Positions 1 through 9,044 of a stretch of DNA of 64,000 nucleotides are shown one piece after another. The notes beneath the pieces are model-generated. The model did not search any database. It saw only the letters and a program-made list of their open reading frames with translations, and was not told where the DNA came from. Position numbers and translations under genes: made by a program. Origin of the DNA: Lysinibacillus fusiformis (lineage in GTDB: Bacteria > Bacillota > Bacilli > Bacillales_A > Planococcaceae); assembly GCA_030027265.1 (NCBI GenBank), contig JASENG010000003.1, forward strand, positions 1 through 64,000, written 5' to 3'. The first letter of the stretch is position 1; each line of letters starts with the position of its first letter.

Positions 1-463
1 AATGGAGCTCGTTTTCGGGGTAAATAAATGAATTTTTTCCGGCTATTCTAGGAAAAATCCGCCATTTTCACGTTTTTCGTGATGATAGCCGGAATTTCTC
101 CTTTTATTTAAGCGATTGTTACGGTTATTTTCTTAATAACCGGAATTTTTCCGGTTATTTTTCAGATTGCCACCCACCTCTGATAAGAGCGCAACTTTCG
201 AATCGAAATCGAGTTACTAGCGAATGCAGTATAAGCGGAGATTTTCCGGTTATTTGTAGAATGGAGCTCGTTTTCGGGGTATCTAAGGGGATTTTTTCCG
301 GCTATTCTAGGAAAAATCCGCTATTTTCATGTTTTTCGTAATGGTAGCCGGAATTGCTCCGTTTATTTAAGCGCATGTTTCGGTTATTTTCTTAATAAGC
401 GGAATTTTTCCGGCTATTTTTCAGATAGCCACCCACCCCTGATAAGAGCGCAACTTTCGAATC
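1..463. repeat. Paired ~200-bp intergenic repeat element, locus 1
   Basis: Two direct copies, about 1-204 and 260-463, lie 259 bp apart and are nearly identical. Each begins AATGGAGCTCGTTTTCGGGG, carries several short palindromic modules of the type CCGGAATTTTTCCGG, and ends GCGCAACTTTCGAATC. The first copy may extend left of the window. The element is related in reverse orientation to the repeats near 5976, 25421, 55865 and 60817, and in the same orientation to the one near 48375. I see no coding sequence in it. Confidence 0.85.
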
Positions 464-562
464 TGTGTTTCATGTAATATCTTTCTTAGTAATGCAACTC
501 TTTCATAAATTCTTGACAATAAAGATTTTAAGCTTTCAATCCCCTTACTATTTAGTAGCTAG

Positions 563-1381
563 TTATACGATAACAGGCTCAGCAAGCAATGGTTCATACA
601 TCATGATGGCGTTGTTTTCCGTAACAAATTCATCACCAATCAGTTGCATCTCCTTGTTAAAGATTTTTCGGTGGATTCGATTCTGTCTAACATAGCCGCC
701 CCAGTATTCTAAGCTAATCCTATGAGCGGCTTCATATACCTCATACGTTTTAATCGTGGGGCTATCTGATCTCCATTCGCCAACCAAGTGTGTATCCGTT
801 AAATAAACCACCAATTGATATGTATTTTTTGTTTCATTTTTAATCTGCAGATCTAAATAATTGTATGAACAAGTAGCTCCGCTTCCAAATGGTTGTTTGC
901 GATTGGAATCAGGAAAGACATCATAGCTATGGCGATACCTTTCAGTAACAGTCAACGGTGAATGCAGCGTCATCCAATAGATTAAATTGGATAGCTGACA
1001 TAGTCCCCCGCCCACCCCTGTTGTCACCTGTCCATAATGTAAAACCATTCCATCCACATAGCCTTTGCGTTTGGTCGTTTTGCCGATCAAGCGCCAATAG
1101 GAAAAGGTTTCCCCTGGACGGATCACGATTTTATTTAAAGCTTGAGTGGCGATCTTTAAGTTTTTAACCTTATTGTGCTGCAACCACATATCCACATTTT
1201 TCAATTCTCGAAGGAGGACAGTTTTATGGGTAAAAACTTCGTGTTTTAACAAATTCTCTTCCTTTTGAAGAGCAAAATTCTTGTTGCCAAAAATCCATTC
1301 CTTATACCGTTTCAAACGGTAATACTTTTTCCCGAAATAAATCCTTGCCGGGCTTCTTTTAATTGGTTTTAAATTTTCCAC
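563..1381 (-). CDS. VanW family protein
   Basis: A 272-residue protein with the VanW core at about residues 85-195. The signature GGGLCQLSN is at 124-132, preceded by RPGETFSYW and followed by ERYRHSYDVFPD. VanW was named from vancomycin-resistance clusters, but the family is widespread in Bacilli and its biochemical role is not settled. No signal peptide or membrane helix is obvious; the N-terminus is basic. The start is GTG at 1381, four to five bases after a GGAGG-type ribosome site. No other van gene lies next to it, so it gives no evidence of glycopeptide resistance. Confidence 0.88.
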   Translation of the reverse strand: MENLKPIKRSPARIYFGKKYYRLKRYKEWIFGNKNFALQKEENLLKHEVFTHKTVLLRELKNVDMWLQHNKVKNLKIATQALNKIVIRPGETFSYWRLIGKTTKRKGYVDGMVLHYGQVTTGVGGGLCQLSNLIYWMTLHSPLTVTERYRHSYDVFPDSNRKQPFGSGATCSYNYLDLQIKNETKNTYQLVVYLTDTHLVGEWRSDSPTIKTYEVYEAAHRISLEYWGGYVRQNRIHRKIFNKEMQLIGDEFVTENNAIMMYEPLLAEPVIV

Positions 1382-1486
1382 GAACCCTCCACCCCCGTGT
1401 TTATGTCTTTGAGCCCTGACTTATCTTTAAAATCCCTTTAACTGTTTTCGAGTTCGTCTTTATCCAACTTAACTCCTTCTCGTCCT

Positions 1487-1927
1487 TTAATCCCAGCAAT
1501 TAAAAATAACCTCTCCATTTGTTTTAGGACGCCAATATTTTGCATTTACGATTTCTATCTGGGTTAAATCATGGGCCGTTGGATCAAAGGGTTCATTTAA
1601 AAAGCTTGTTTCCAATACGATATAATAGGGTCTCAATACCTCAAAAATATCTTCAAGGTCTAAAAAACCTATTTGAAGCTCATTTTTGTATGCAGCGGTT
1701 GCGACATAAGGGTAATATTCATGCAGCAAAATCGATACAATATTTCTCCCTTTCTCCATGTCGACACGGAAATAATTCAGTGGATAGCCAGGTGGATACC
1801 ACCCAATCACTTTCCCCTTCACTTTTCTAGCAATCTCATAACTCAATCTTTGAAATAAGCGTCCATCCATCTGCTCCATTTTAATTTCCCGATTTGATAT
1901 CCCGGTAATATTCATAGGTAATCGCAT
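1487..1927 (-). CDS. Hypothetical protein, 146 aa
   Basis: I do not recognise this protein. It is a compact soluble sequence without signal peptide or membrane segment, rich in aromatic residues, with a tyrosine-rich stretch (HEYYPYVATAAY) in the middle. The ATG at 1927 follows GGGAGA at good spacing, and no strong terminator separates it from the VanW gene about 105 bp downstream on the same strand, so the two may be cotranscribed. Confidence 0.7.
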   Translation of the reverse strand: MRLPMNITGISNREIKMEQMDGRLFQRLSYEIARKVKGKVIGWYPPGYPLNYFRVDMEKGRNIVSILLHEYYPYVATAAYKNELQIGFLDLEDIFEVLRPYYIVLETSFLNEPFDPTAHDLTQIEIVNAKYWRPKTNGEVIFNCWD

Positions 1928-2098
1928 TTTTTCTCTCCCTGGATTATGGTTAATGATAACATTCCAAATTATCCCACATTCTTAATATTACATAAAAGTG
2001 AGATGATTTGGAATAATTTCGAATAAATCTATTATTCAATTTAAACCAAATGAAACTATTGCTTATCTGAATCGTAACTAATTTAAGGGGGTGTCTAT

Positions 2099-2314
2099 TT
2101 GAAGAATAATAAACTAAGGCTCGTTTGGATAATTCCAAATGTGTTTATGTATTTAATGTTTGCAGGATTTTCTACGTTTGTTATCAAGCATGCTAAGGAA
2201 TTGAAGGAAATAGGCAGCCTGTCGATTTGGGTATGGATGCTGCTATTGCTTTTGTTTGTTTGCATCTTTTGCAGTGTTCGTATTAGGGTATGGATTAAAG
2301 AAGGTAAAATGTAA
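2099..2314 (+). CDS. Small membrane protein, 71 aa
   Basis: A two-helix membrane protein, with hydrophobic segments at about residues 7-28 and 41-62 and a basic C-terminus. The TTG start is supported by an AAGGGGGTG ribosome site just upstream. It is the only plus-strand gene in the first 5 kb. The family is not recognised. Its 3' end abuts a hairpin that serves the converging gene at 2417-3196. Confidence 0.62.
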   Translation: MKNNKLRLVWIIPNVFMYLMFAGFSTFVIKHAKELKEIGSLSIWVWMLLLLLFVCIFCSVRIRVWIKEGKM

Positions 2315-2337
2315 AAAACCTTGAAAAGCATTCAAGG
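2313..2337 (-). terminator. Rho-independent terminator for 2417-3196
   Basis: The stem CCTTGAA/TTCAAGG (2319-2325 with 2331-2337) has a five-base loop and is followed by six T residues on the minus strand. Confidence 0.65.
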
Positions 2338-2416
2338 CCCTAGAACATCCGAATGAGTAAAGCAACAAATCAATTTTTGCTGAAATCCACTATAATTAAG
2401 TTTCCAGAAAGGTATA

Positions 2417-3196
2417 TTAACTCTCGCGTCTACATTGGATTAGGCTATCTTTATCGGATATGCTTTTTTCAATCCAAACTTTTTGTAATTTAACACCATC
2501 TTCTTGCGTGTCTGTTAACGTAATGTGGATCTTATCATAAGGAACTTCTCCATGATGAGAACTATAGTTTAATGCACTTGCATGAATGAGATGCCTACTT
2601 TTACTGCCATCTATTCTTTCAACTTGATCTATTTTTGGGCACGATATAAAATCCGCATATGTTTCGTCTAGATAGGAAAAATATCTCCTATATAAAGTTT
2701 CCTCCAATAACTCATCTTTTGGTGCACCGACACTTTCATATTTCCAACCAACTAATAGCCAATCATATAATTCAAGTGATTTTAAGCGAAACGTTTTATC
2801 ATTTTGGGTTAGTATCACCTCACCATCTGCTATCGTGCATTTTGTTGTCTCCTGTTTTACAGGTTTACAATGATAAGCAGGTTCAATTACTGCTTCGTCA
2901 CCGTTTTTCTTTTTAATTTTCATTTTGGCAACTACCTGCGTTTCATTTATCACTGGATTTTTTGCATCATCAGATGAACTTGCTGTATTTATCCAATTCA
3001 TAACTTTACGTATTATTACTTCCTCATAGCCATCATTTTCTTTAAATACACGTGTTTCTCCGTTTGAACGGTTTACTTCAACAAATGAAACTTCTTCTGA
3101 TTTCATAATTGGTTGAATATCCGCTTTTACTAACATCCATTGCACTGGGAAAAATAATCCAACAACCATCATGAAAAGCATTCTTATTTTTTTCAT
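2417..3196 (-). CDS. Secreted hypothetical protein
   Basis: A 259-residue exported protein of unknown function. Residues 1-25 form a signal peptide (basic KK, hydrophobic core, cut after VKA). The rest is a hydrophilic mixed alpha/beta region with scattered cysteines and no recognised motif. I place the start at the ATG at 3196 because AAAGGTGG lies eight bases upstream; the in-frame GTG at 3208 overlaps that ribosome site. Confidence 0.68.
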   Translation of the reverse strand: MKKIRMLFMMVVGLFFPVQWMLVKADIQPIMKSEEVSFVEVNRSNGETRVFKENDGYEEVIIRKVMNWINTASSSDDAKNPVINETQVVAKMKIKKKNGDEAVIEPAYHCKPVKQETTKCTIADGEVILTQNDKTFRLKSLELYDWLLVGWKYESVGAPKDELLEETLYRRYFSYLDETYADFISCPKIDQVERIDGSKSRHLIHASALNYSSHHGEVPYDKIHITLTDTQEDGVKLQKVWIEKSISDKDSLIQCRRES

Positions 3197-3295
3197 GAAT
3201 TGTACCACCTTTAGACGTGAATTTTATTGGTATCATGCCCTTATATCCTTGGATAAATACCAATAACTACCCACTGCTTTTACCTTCCCTTCATA

Positions 3296-3324
3296 AATAA
3301 AAGGGCTATCGGTTAGCTAGCCCT
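3296..3324 (-). terminator. Rho-independent terminator for 3341-3460
   Basis: The inverted repeat AGGGCTA/TAGCCCT (3302-3308 with 3318-3324) is followed by a T-rich run on the minus strand. Confidence 0.6.
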
Positions 3325-3340
3325 CCACCCTTAAAAATGT

Positions 3341-3460
3341 TTAATTATCACTTACGTTCAATTTACTATTCAACTTTTCTAACCAGATGACTTCATTGCC
3401 AATTGTATTCAAGTAATAGCATTGTACAAAATTCGGATGGATATTCTTGATTTCTACCAT
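3341..3460 (-). CDS. Small protein, 39 aa
   Basis: A short frame starting at ATG 3460 encodes a peptide beginning MVEIKNIHPNFVQCYY and ending LNVSDN. A weak GAGGCG ribosome site precedes it and a good terminator follows it, which favours a real short gene. A further hairpin (CAAACTCTT/AAGAGTTTG, 3474-3498) followed by a T run sits directly in front of the start and could attenuate it. Function unknown. Confidence 0.42.
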   Translation of the reverse strand: MVEIKNIHPNFVQCYYLNTIGNEVIWLEKLNSKLNVSDN

Positions 3461-3607
3461 ATAAAAAACGCCTCAAACTCTTAATCACAAAGAGTTTGAT
3501 ACGTTTCATTACTAGCATTATTTGAAACTATCCTACCAAAATTAAAATAGGAGATCATTGTGTACAGAATGAAATAAGTAAAATACTATCTCATTCTAGT
3601 CAAGCTG

Positions 3608-4156
3608 CTAGTCTTGATAGCATCTCTCATAGTCATCCTTCATTAATAAACTTTGACAAGCCAATCCAGATTCATCATAAATCTCAGTTTCAACATCTAA
3701 TTCAATACTTCTATTCTCGTTGGGATATGAAGGATCTTCGTTTTGAATAAATAGCGTATCTTCATCTTTCCAATTTAAATAAACACTACTTTTTGAATCA
3801 CTATAATAAATGGTTTTAACTTTATTTCTTTCATTATGGTATGTAATTTCAATCCAGACATTGACACCGCCAAGAACTCCTCCCCACGGTTCATAATATG
3901 CATTCGCCGTAAACTTTTCTGTCGGAGAAATTACGGGGCCAAATCCTTCTTGCATAGATTCTCGTTCAATTTCATCGAAGGTAAAAAAATAACTTTCATA
4001 GATATAAATCAAAGAAAAAACGATAGCTCCCGCCAATGTCGTTAACATCAATTTTTTAGGTAAAGGCTTCTTTTTGATGACGCTAATTAATAGCCTCACA
4101 CAAAAAATTAAGAATAATATAATAGTTACGAGAATTATTAGTAGCCCGAATAGCAT
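3608..4156 (-). CDS. DUF5412-type membrane-anchored protein
   Basis: A 182-residue protein with two N-terminal membrane helices (about 2-22 and 38-56) and a C-terminal extracytoplasmic domain. The domain shows the pattern of DUF5412 proteins: PTEKFTANAYYEPWGG, then VWIEITYHN, then a WKDEDTLFIQNE strand-turn region. Function is unknown for the family. The ATG at 4156 has GGGGG about 13 bases upstream, which is rather distant. Confidence 0.72.
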   Translation of the reverse strand: MLFGLLIILVTIILFLIFCVRLLISVIKKKPLPKKLMLTTLAGAIVFSLIYIYESYFFTFDEIERESMQEGFGPVISPTEKFTANAYYEPWGGVLGGVNVWIEITYHNERNKVKTIYYSDSKSSVYLNWKDEDTLFIQNEDPSYPNENRSIELDVETEIYDESGLACQSLLMKDDYERCYQD

Positions 4157-4245
4157 TAAAATAATGATTCCCCCGTTTCATAAGTTGTATTTATAAGCTC
4201 GGATTAATTCTTTAATCGGTATGCCACCAATTTTAGATTAATAGC

Positions 4246-4800
4246 TTACATTATTAATTCATTAATCCTTCCCATAATAATGGTATTGTAGTAATTTCCA
4301 TCCGATAATAGTTTGTCCTTTTTTAATATGCCTTCTACTTCAAAGCCTGATTTTTTATAGAGCCCAATAGCATTTTCATTGGTTTCTAGTACACTCAGCG
4401 ATATTTTCTTTATTCCATTTGAATCAGCCCAGTTAAGCGTTTCTTTTAAAAAATTTGTGCCTATGCCATATCCCCAAAATTCCTTCAGGACACAAACGCC
4501 AAACTCCACTTTATGTGCCATCCCTCTTAAGCTATTGCCTTCACATCTTGAAAATCCAACTATTCTTCCATTGACCTCACAAATTAAGAAAAGATGATGC
4601 GTACTTTTTGAATCCACTTCAATCAATTTTATAAATCCCTCTTCATCTATGTATGACTCGCCCATTTCTCTATCTAGATTTTCCGTTTCTCCATCAATTT
4701 GAACTCGAATTTCCGATAGGGATTTAGCATCTTTTATTTCTGCAGAACGAATACGATAAGTCAATTCTAAGTGAACAAATTCTTTATTATTAATCAGCAT
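4246..4800 (-). CDS. GNAT family N-acetyltransferase
   Basis: A 184-residue single-domain acetyltransferase. The acetyl-CoA pyrophosphate-binding loop is the FWGYGIGT stretch at about 108-115, preceded by the beta-4 strand EFGVCVLKEF and followed by the motif-B strand (ISLSVLETNENAIGLYKKSGFEVEG, residues about 135-159), typical of RimI/RimJ-like enzymes. The substrate cannot be told. A strong GAGGAGGGAG ribosome site precedes the ATG at 4800. Confidence 0.9.
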   Translation of the reverse strand: MLINNKEFVHLELTYRIRSAEIKDAKSLSEIRVQIDGETENLDREMGESYIDEEGFIKLIEVDSKSTHHLFLICEVNGRIVGFSRCEGNSLRGMAHKVEFGVCVLKEFWGYGIGTNFLKETLNWADSNGIKKISLSVLETNENAIGLYKKSGFEVEGILKKDKLLSDGNYYNTIIMGRINELIM

Positions 4801-5003
4801 AATAGCTCCCTCCTCAAAAGTTATCAGTAATTAAATTCACCCCTTTAAATCTAATACTTGCTGCTGCATCTATTTTGTGCTCCATTTAAACTTAACACAT
4901 CAATAACTATTTAAGGTATTATTTACCATTATAAAAATATGTAAGGCTTTAAAATATATAAAAAAGCTACGTAAGTTATATACTTTGTTTCTGTTAATCG
5001 TTC

Positions 5004-5101
5004 TACTTAAACCAGCCTTTCCGCTTAAACCAGATATACATGGATACGCCCATTATTCCCCATTACTCCCAAAGTGAGAAATGCTACACGTGAAGGTGTT
5101 A
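5004..5101 (-). pseudogene. Decayed fragment of a small membrane protein
   Basis: In the 355-bp gap between 4800 and 5186 two overlapping frames join into a plausible membrane-protein end: TPSRVAFLTLGVMG in one frame and IMGVSMYIWFKRKGWFK in the next, closed by TAG at 5004-5006. No start codon or ribosome site is left. The rest of the gap is AT-rich with nothing I can name. Confidence 0.28.
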
Positions 5102-5185
5102 ATTAATTATAGAAAAGCAATGGAATTTTATGTAATATATACTATATAGTTAAGCTTGAAGAAAAAGGAATTGGAGGTTACAAGG

Positions 5186-5524
5186 ATGTTTTATCGTAGA
5201 AAATTTTATAGAGTGAAGTGTGAGTTTGTGGAAGCTTTAAACGCGCATTTTAATCGCACAAACCTCCCTAACCAGTTAAAGCATGGCGCACGATTAGTTG
5301 GGCGATGGATGCGGGATAACCAGGACGACACTTTTGAGATTTTTGCAATTTGGGAATATGACAGCTATGATGATTATGTGAAAATCGAGACGAATATAAG
5401 AAATGATCAAGCACATGTTCAAAGAGTCATGGATTGGTATGAAAACCATGGCGGTAAAGAACATGTTCTAAGTCAATATATACTTGAGGTCAGAAACGAA
5501 GTATTGGAGTCTACTTCAAATTAG
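5186..5524 (+). CDS. NIPSNAP-like domain protein
   Basis: A 112-residue protein resembling the NIPSNAP/ferredoxin-like dimeric alpha+beta barrel group: an N-terminal strand (MFYRRKFYRV), a conserved GARLVGRWMRDNQD turn, the strand FEIFAIWEYDSYDDYVKIE and a C-terminal strand. The reaction is unknown for most relatives. The start is ATG 5186, eight bases after GGAGG; an upstream in-frame TTG at 5156 has no ribosome site. Confidence 0.75.
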   Translation: MFYRRKFYRVKCEFVEALNAHFNRTNLPNQLKHGARLVGRWMRDNQDDTFEIFAIWEYDSYDDYVKIETNIRNDQAHVQRVMDWYENHGGKEHVLSQYILEVRNEVLESTSN

Positions 5525-5551
5525 ATTGATTGATGTTAACAAGAATAGAAT

Positions 5552-5869
5552 TTATATGTGTACATAAAATTCAGCAAAATAAAAGAAACCCACTTTTCGC
5601 ACTTTGTATGTGTCTAATTCCCCTCCTGTCGCTTTTTCGAAAGGAGGGTTTGTTAAAACGTAAATTTTTGCATCTGGATGCAATTTCCCAAAGTTATTCT
5701 CCTCAATTTTATCAAGAAATTCATATTCCTCTATCTTGGATGTAAATGCCTCTTTTGGATATCCCATAAATGCTACATAAGTAATTATAGCTGCTTGGGG
5801 AGTTGAGTGTAATAAAAGAAAAGTGACTAGTACAAAAATCATTGCTGAAATTTTCATTATTTTCTTCAA
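5552..5869 (-). CDS. Secreted or anchored hypothetical protein
   Basis: About 105 residues with an N-terminal hydrophobic signal (KKIMKISAMIFVLVTFLLL, then a likely cut after QAA) and a short hydrophilic remainder. I take the TTG at 5869 because GAGGGGAG lies seven bases before it. It converges on the NIPSNAP-like gene with a gap of 27 bp. Family not recognised. Confidence 0.55.
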   Translation of the reverse strand: MKKIMKISAMIFVLVTFLLLHSTPQAAIITYVAFMGYPKEAFTSKIEEYEFLDKIEENNFGKLHPDAKIYVLTNPPFEKATGGELDTYKVRKVGFFYFAEFYVHI

Positions 5870-5975
5870 AATCAATCTCCCCTCTTCCTAATAATTATCT
5901 ATGTATAGAGATTCTAGGAGCTCGTGGATTATCCTTTTTTCATACACTTTTATCGGAGTTAATGCCCGCGCACGA

Positions 5976-6430
5976 TCTGATTGATAGCCGGAAATATTCC
6001 GCTTAATTAGAAAATCTAGGGGGAAAATTGCCTAAATAACCGGAGAAATTCCGCTTATCCACTCGAAAAACATGAAAATGGGGAATTTTTCTTAGGATAG
6101 TCGGAAATTCTGCCCTTATTTGTCCCCAAGATGTGTCATCTTCCGGAAATAACCGGAAATTCTACCCTTATTTTTCTTTCGCTAGCTATTCGGTTTCAAT
6201 TCGAAAGGTCCGCTCTTATCAGGGAAGTTCCCATTCTGATTGATAGCCGGAAATATTCCGCTTAATTAGAAAATCTGGGGAAATATTGCCTAAATAACCG
6301 GAGAAATTCCGCTTATCCACACGAAAAACATGAAAATGGGGAATTTTTCTTAGGATAGTCGGATATTCTGCCCTTATTTCCACCAAAACAATCCCTATTC
6401 CGGAAATAACCGGAAATTCTACCCTTAATT
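5976..6430. repeat. Paired ~200-bp intergenic repeat element, locus 2
   Basis: Two direct copies start at about 5976 and 6235 (TCTGATTGATAGCCGGAAAT), again 259 bp apart. Each contains CCGG...TTCCGCTTA palindromic modules and the conserved core CTTAGGATAGTCGGA. The spacer contains AATTCGAAAGGTCCGCTCTTATCAGG, related to the spacer of locus 1. Orientation is opposite to locus 1. The whole 630-bp gap between genes is essentially this element. Confidence 0.85.
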
Positions 6431-6502
6431 TTTAGCCTTAGTTACTTTATTAAGGACCAGAATGCATATAAAAAGGGCTGGCCCCTTTCATAACTAATCA
6501 CT

Positions 6503-7720
6503 CTACGAAGTAATATCTGCTCTAAAATAATCTTTCCATTTTGCACCTGATACTGCCATCAACGCCGCCACTCCCAATAAGAAGAAGGCGAAAGAACTTA
6601 TCAATCCCACAGGTCGAATTGAAAAAATCTCTGAAGCTAGTCCGATTAAAATTGTTAAAGCTACTATTAAAAATGCCTCAATAACACCAAATATACTAAT
6701 AAACCTACCCATCATCTTCAAAGGAATATTTTTTTGGTAGAAAGTTAAATAGCCTGTATTCGAAAACGTAAGCGCAAGGCCAATTAAAAATGCTCCCATA
6801 CTGGCACTTTGATAGCCGGTTGAACTGTAAAACAATAGATAGCCGATTGAAGTAAAAACCGTACCAAAACCTATTAATAAATTAACAGCAAGCTGCTTAG
6901 AAAAAACTGAATTAATAATGGACCCCAGTATAATTCCGGTTCCAAAAATACTTAATAAGAAACCATAATGGGTATCTGTTATTGACAGTACACCTTTAGC
7001 AAAGGCTGCTTCGAGCGAATCAATTGCGGTCATGAAGATAGTTGTTCCGCAAAATAATAAATAAATTTTTGTTACAAAGGGATAGTCTCTACTAAAATCA
7101 AACACAACTCCAAAGTCTTTTTTTACCAGCTCCCATGAAAATTTCATCCGCTCATTACCATTTGAGGTTGAGTCGACATTAGGCAAAAGCATTATAATCA
7201 TCACAGAAAAGAATAAAGCTGCTGCATTCACGTAAATAGCAGTATAGGGTGTACCCAGCCAAAACAGAATTCCTGCAATGGCTGGCCCTAATAAGGTACC
7301 GCAAGAATTGATAAAACTTCGCAGAGCATTAAAACGCTGTCTATCTTTTTCAGGAATCAGCTTTGTCATATAAACCATAGAAGTAGGTTCAAAAATCGCA
7401 CTTCCAATATTTATGATGAAAGCCAGTATATACACATAGATTATTGAAGGCAAAAATGGTATTAGTACAATACAGCATGCACGAATAAAATCTAATCTCA
7501 TCATAAGTTGCCTTGTATTCACCCGGTCGATGAAGCTACCTGCACATACGTTCGAAAAAATCGTTGCAGCTGGACCAAGGATATACAATATAGCTATGGC
7601 TAGCGGAGAACCTGTTTCATTTAAAATAATTAAATTCAGGGCAATTAAGTACACCCATGCACCAACATTCGAAATGCCAATTCCACCTAATAACAACAAA
7701 GAATACTTACAACTGGACAT
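6503..7720 (-). CDS. MFS transporter (MFS_3/macrolide-efflux-like)
   Basis: A 405-residue major facilitator with about 12 membrane helices. The MFS loop 2-3 signature survives as AGSFIDRVNTRQLMMR near residue 60, and the overall pattern resembles the Bacilli MFS_3 group of drug or siderophore exporters. The ATG at 7720 is preferred because GGAG lies eight bases before it; the GTG at 7729 overlaps the ribosome site. It is directly downstream of a T-box leader, so expression should respond to shortage of one charged tRNA. This suggests transport of an amino acid or related compound rather than of a drug, which is an inference. Confidence 0.88.
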   Translation of the reverse strand: MSSCKYSLLLLGGIGISNVGAWVYLIALNLIILNETGSPLAIAILYILGPAATIFSNVCAGSFIDRVNTRQLMMRLDFIRACCIVLIPFLPSIIYVYILAFIINIGSAIFEPTSMVYMTKLIPEKDRQRFNALRSFINSCGTLLGPAIAGILFWLGTPYTAIYVNAAALFFSVMIIMLLPNVDSTSNGNERMKFSWELVKKDFGVVFDFSRDYPFVTKIYLLFCGTTIFMTAIDSLEAAFAKGVLSITDTHYGFLLSIFGTGIILGSIINSVFSKQLAVNLLIGFGTVFTSIGYLLFYSSTGYQSASMGAFLIGLALTFSNTGYLTFYQKNIPLKMMGRFISIFGVIEAFLIVALTILIGLASEIFSIRPVGLISSFAFFLLGVAALMAVSGAKWKDYFRADITS

Positions 7721-7748
7721 CTTCACCACTCCTATTTTATTTTTTTGA

Positions 7749-8045
7749 AAATAAAATAAAACTCACCCCCAAGATTAGTTTCTTGGGGGCGAGTATTGTC
7801 GCGGTGCCACCCCAGTTCACCTCTGCATTACTGCAGAAGTCTTATCAAGTACGGCTTTGTGAATAAAACAAGCTTATACTTTATCTCGTTAACGTGAGAT
7901 TACGTTGCATCATCATTATCCTTTCAAACAATTCCAATGCACAGCTCCAAGTCTTGTTTCGACATATTTCCTATCCCTCATTTTCAGCTGCCAGAGGTCT
8001 CTTTAGAAAGTCCAAATGTTTACTCTTCTTTTCATAGCTTTTATA
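7749..8045 (-). promoter_or_regulatory. T-box riboswitch leader
   Basis: On the minus strand the canonical T-box sequence GGGGTGGCACCGCG lies at 7813-7800. It is followed by a strong terminator (ACTCGCCCCCAAGA/TCTTGGGGGTGAGT, 7761-7794) and a T-rich run. Upstream are Stem I features: a GAGTA motif, AGAGACCTCTGGCAGCTG with its closing AATGAGG, and ACTTGGAGC before the specifier region. The MFS start codon is about 30 bp downstream. I could not fix the specifier codon by eye: codons in the stretch TGTGCATTGGAATTG are all possible. An uncharged cognate tRNA should stabilise the antiterminator and switch on the transporter. Confidence 0.92.
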
Positions 8046-8110
8046 CAAGTTTTTTATAAATCCTATAGTATTTGGTACTATATTTCAATACATTATATGG
8101 ATTTTTTTAT

Positions 8111-8518
8111 TTAAACCCAATTTGTTGCCTTACCATTCAGAAGATTACCATTGAAAATTTTCTCCATTACTCCTAATAGCTCAACTGGAAAATTAACCTT
8201 TTCTTTTGTATCCACAAACCGTATCCCCTTGATTTTATCCGCTTCATTTATACACGGTTTTCCACTGATGGACTCTGCAAAGTAGAAATACCCTTTCCAT
8301 CGAGTGTTTCCAAAATAAAAATCACTCCGAAAAATCTCTGTAAGTCCATGAACACTGATTCCTACTTCTTCTTGTACTTCTCTTTTTGCACATTCCTCCG
8401 GTGTTTCTCCGTATTCGAGTTTACCCCCGGGGAAATTCCAAAGATTGCCTCTATCCTGTACGATCAAAATATTATTCTCCTGATCCCTTATTAGGACGCG
8501 TGAAAACAGATTTTCCAT
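8111..8518 (-). CDS. Nudix hydrolase
   Basis: A 135-residue hydrolase with a complete Nudix box at about residues 31-53: GGKLEYGE, then REVQEEVG, giving G-x5-E-x7-R-E-x2-E-E. Such proteins hydrolyse nucleoside diphosphates linked to another moiety; the substrate here is not predictable. AAGGAGAG precedes the ATG at 8518. It converges on nothing; the next gene is divergent at 8627. Confidence 0.9.
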   Translation of the reverse strand: MENLFSRVLIRDQENNILIVQDRGNLWNFPGGKLEYGETPEECAKREVQEEVGISVHGLTEIFRSDFYFGNTRWKGYFYFAESISGKPCINEADKIKGIRFVDTKEKVNFPVELLGVMEKIFNGNLLNGKATNWV

Positions 8519-8626
8519 ATAACTCTCCTTCCAGCTTCCAAAAGTATTAGCGGTTTTTCACCTTTAACTGAATATTTGCATAATAATTCCATTACCGAGC
8601 ACATTAATCTAGAGGTGAATAAAATC

Positions 8627-9016
8627 ATGATAAAATCAATTTTTATAACAGGTCTAATATTATCTAATCCCCTTGCTTCAAACTCTGAATTTGTTCCCCC
8701 ATCCCCTGAAATAGTAAAGTTGTATACAAATGTGCCTAAAAAAAACAATTGGATTATAGTTCCTAAAGGGATGGAGGAAATTACGATTGAGGTGGAAGCC
8801 TTGCATACAGAAACTGTCCTTTTTTGGCTGACTTCAACAGGAAGTGGACAGTGGCAAGAGCGAGAGCTGATTGGCCATGACATAAAGGATGATGAGGATA
8901 ATTATTTCTCAATCACTTGGAGTATCCCTAGACAATTACAAAATCATCTCCAGGTGCAAGCTTTGGGAGAAAGTGAAATTGTAAGCTCCATCCTTAATAT
9001 CACAACTGAACCTTAG
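8627..9016 (+). CDS. Hypothetical protein with hydrophobic N-terminus
   Basis: 129 residues with a short N-terminal hydrophobic segment (MIKSIFITGLIL) that may be a weak signal peptide, followed by a beta-rich domain with an Ig-like feel (IVVPKGMEEITIEVEAL-type strands, then ETVLFWLTSTGSG). I choose ATG 8627 because AGAGGTG stands nine bases upstream. Function unknown. Confidence 0.6.
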   Translation: MIKSIFITGLILSNPLASNSEFVPPSPEIVKLYTNVPKKNNWIIVPKGMEEITIEVEALHTETVLFWLTSTGSGQWQERELIGHDIKDDEDNYFSITWSIPRQLQNHLQVQALGESEIVSSILNITTEP

Positions 9017-9044
9017 GTGATTCAAGATTCACCACAAAGCCCAC

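Noticed and set aside
7870..7960. Assignment of the T-box specifier codon
   Set aside because: Several codons in the candidate loop fit and Stem I could not be folded with confidence by eye.
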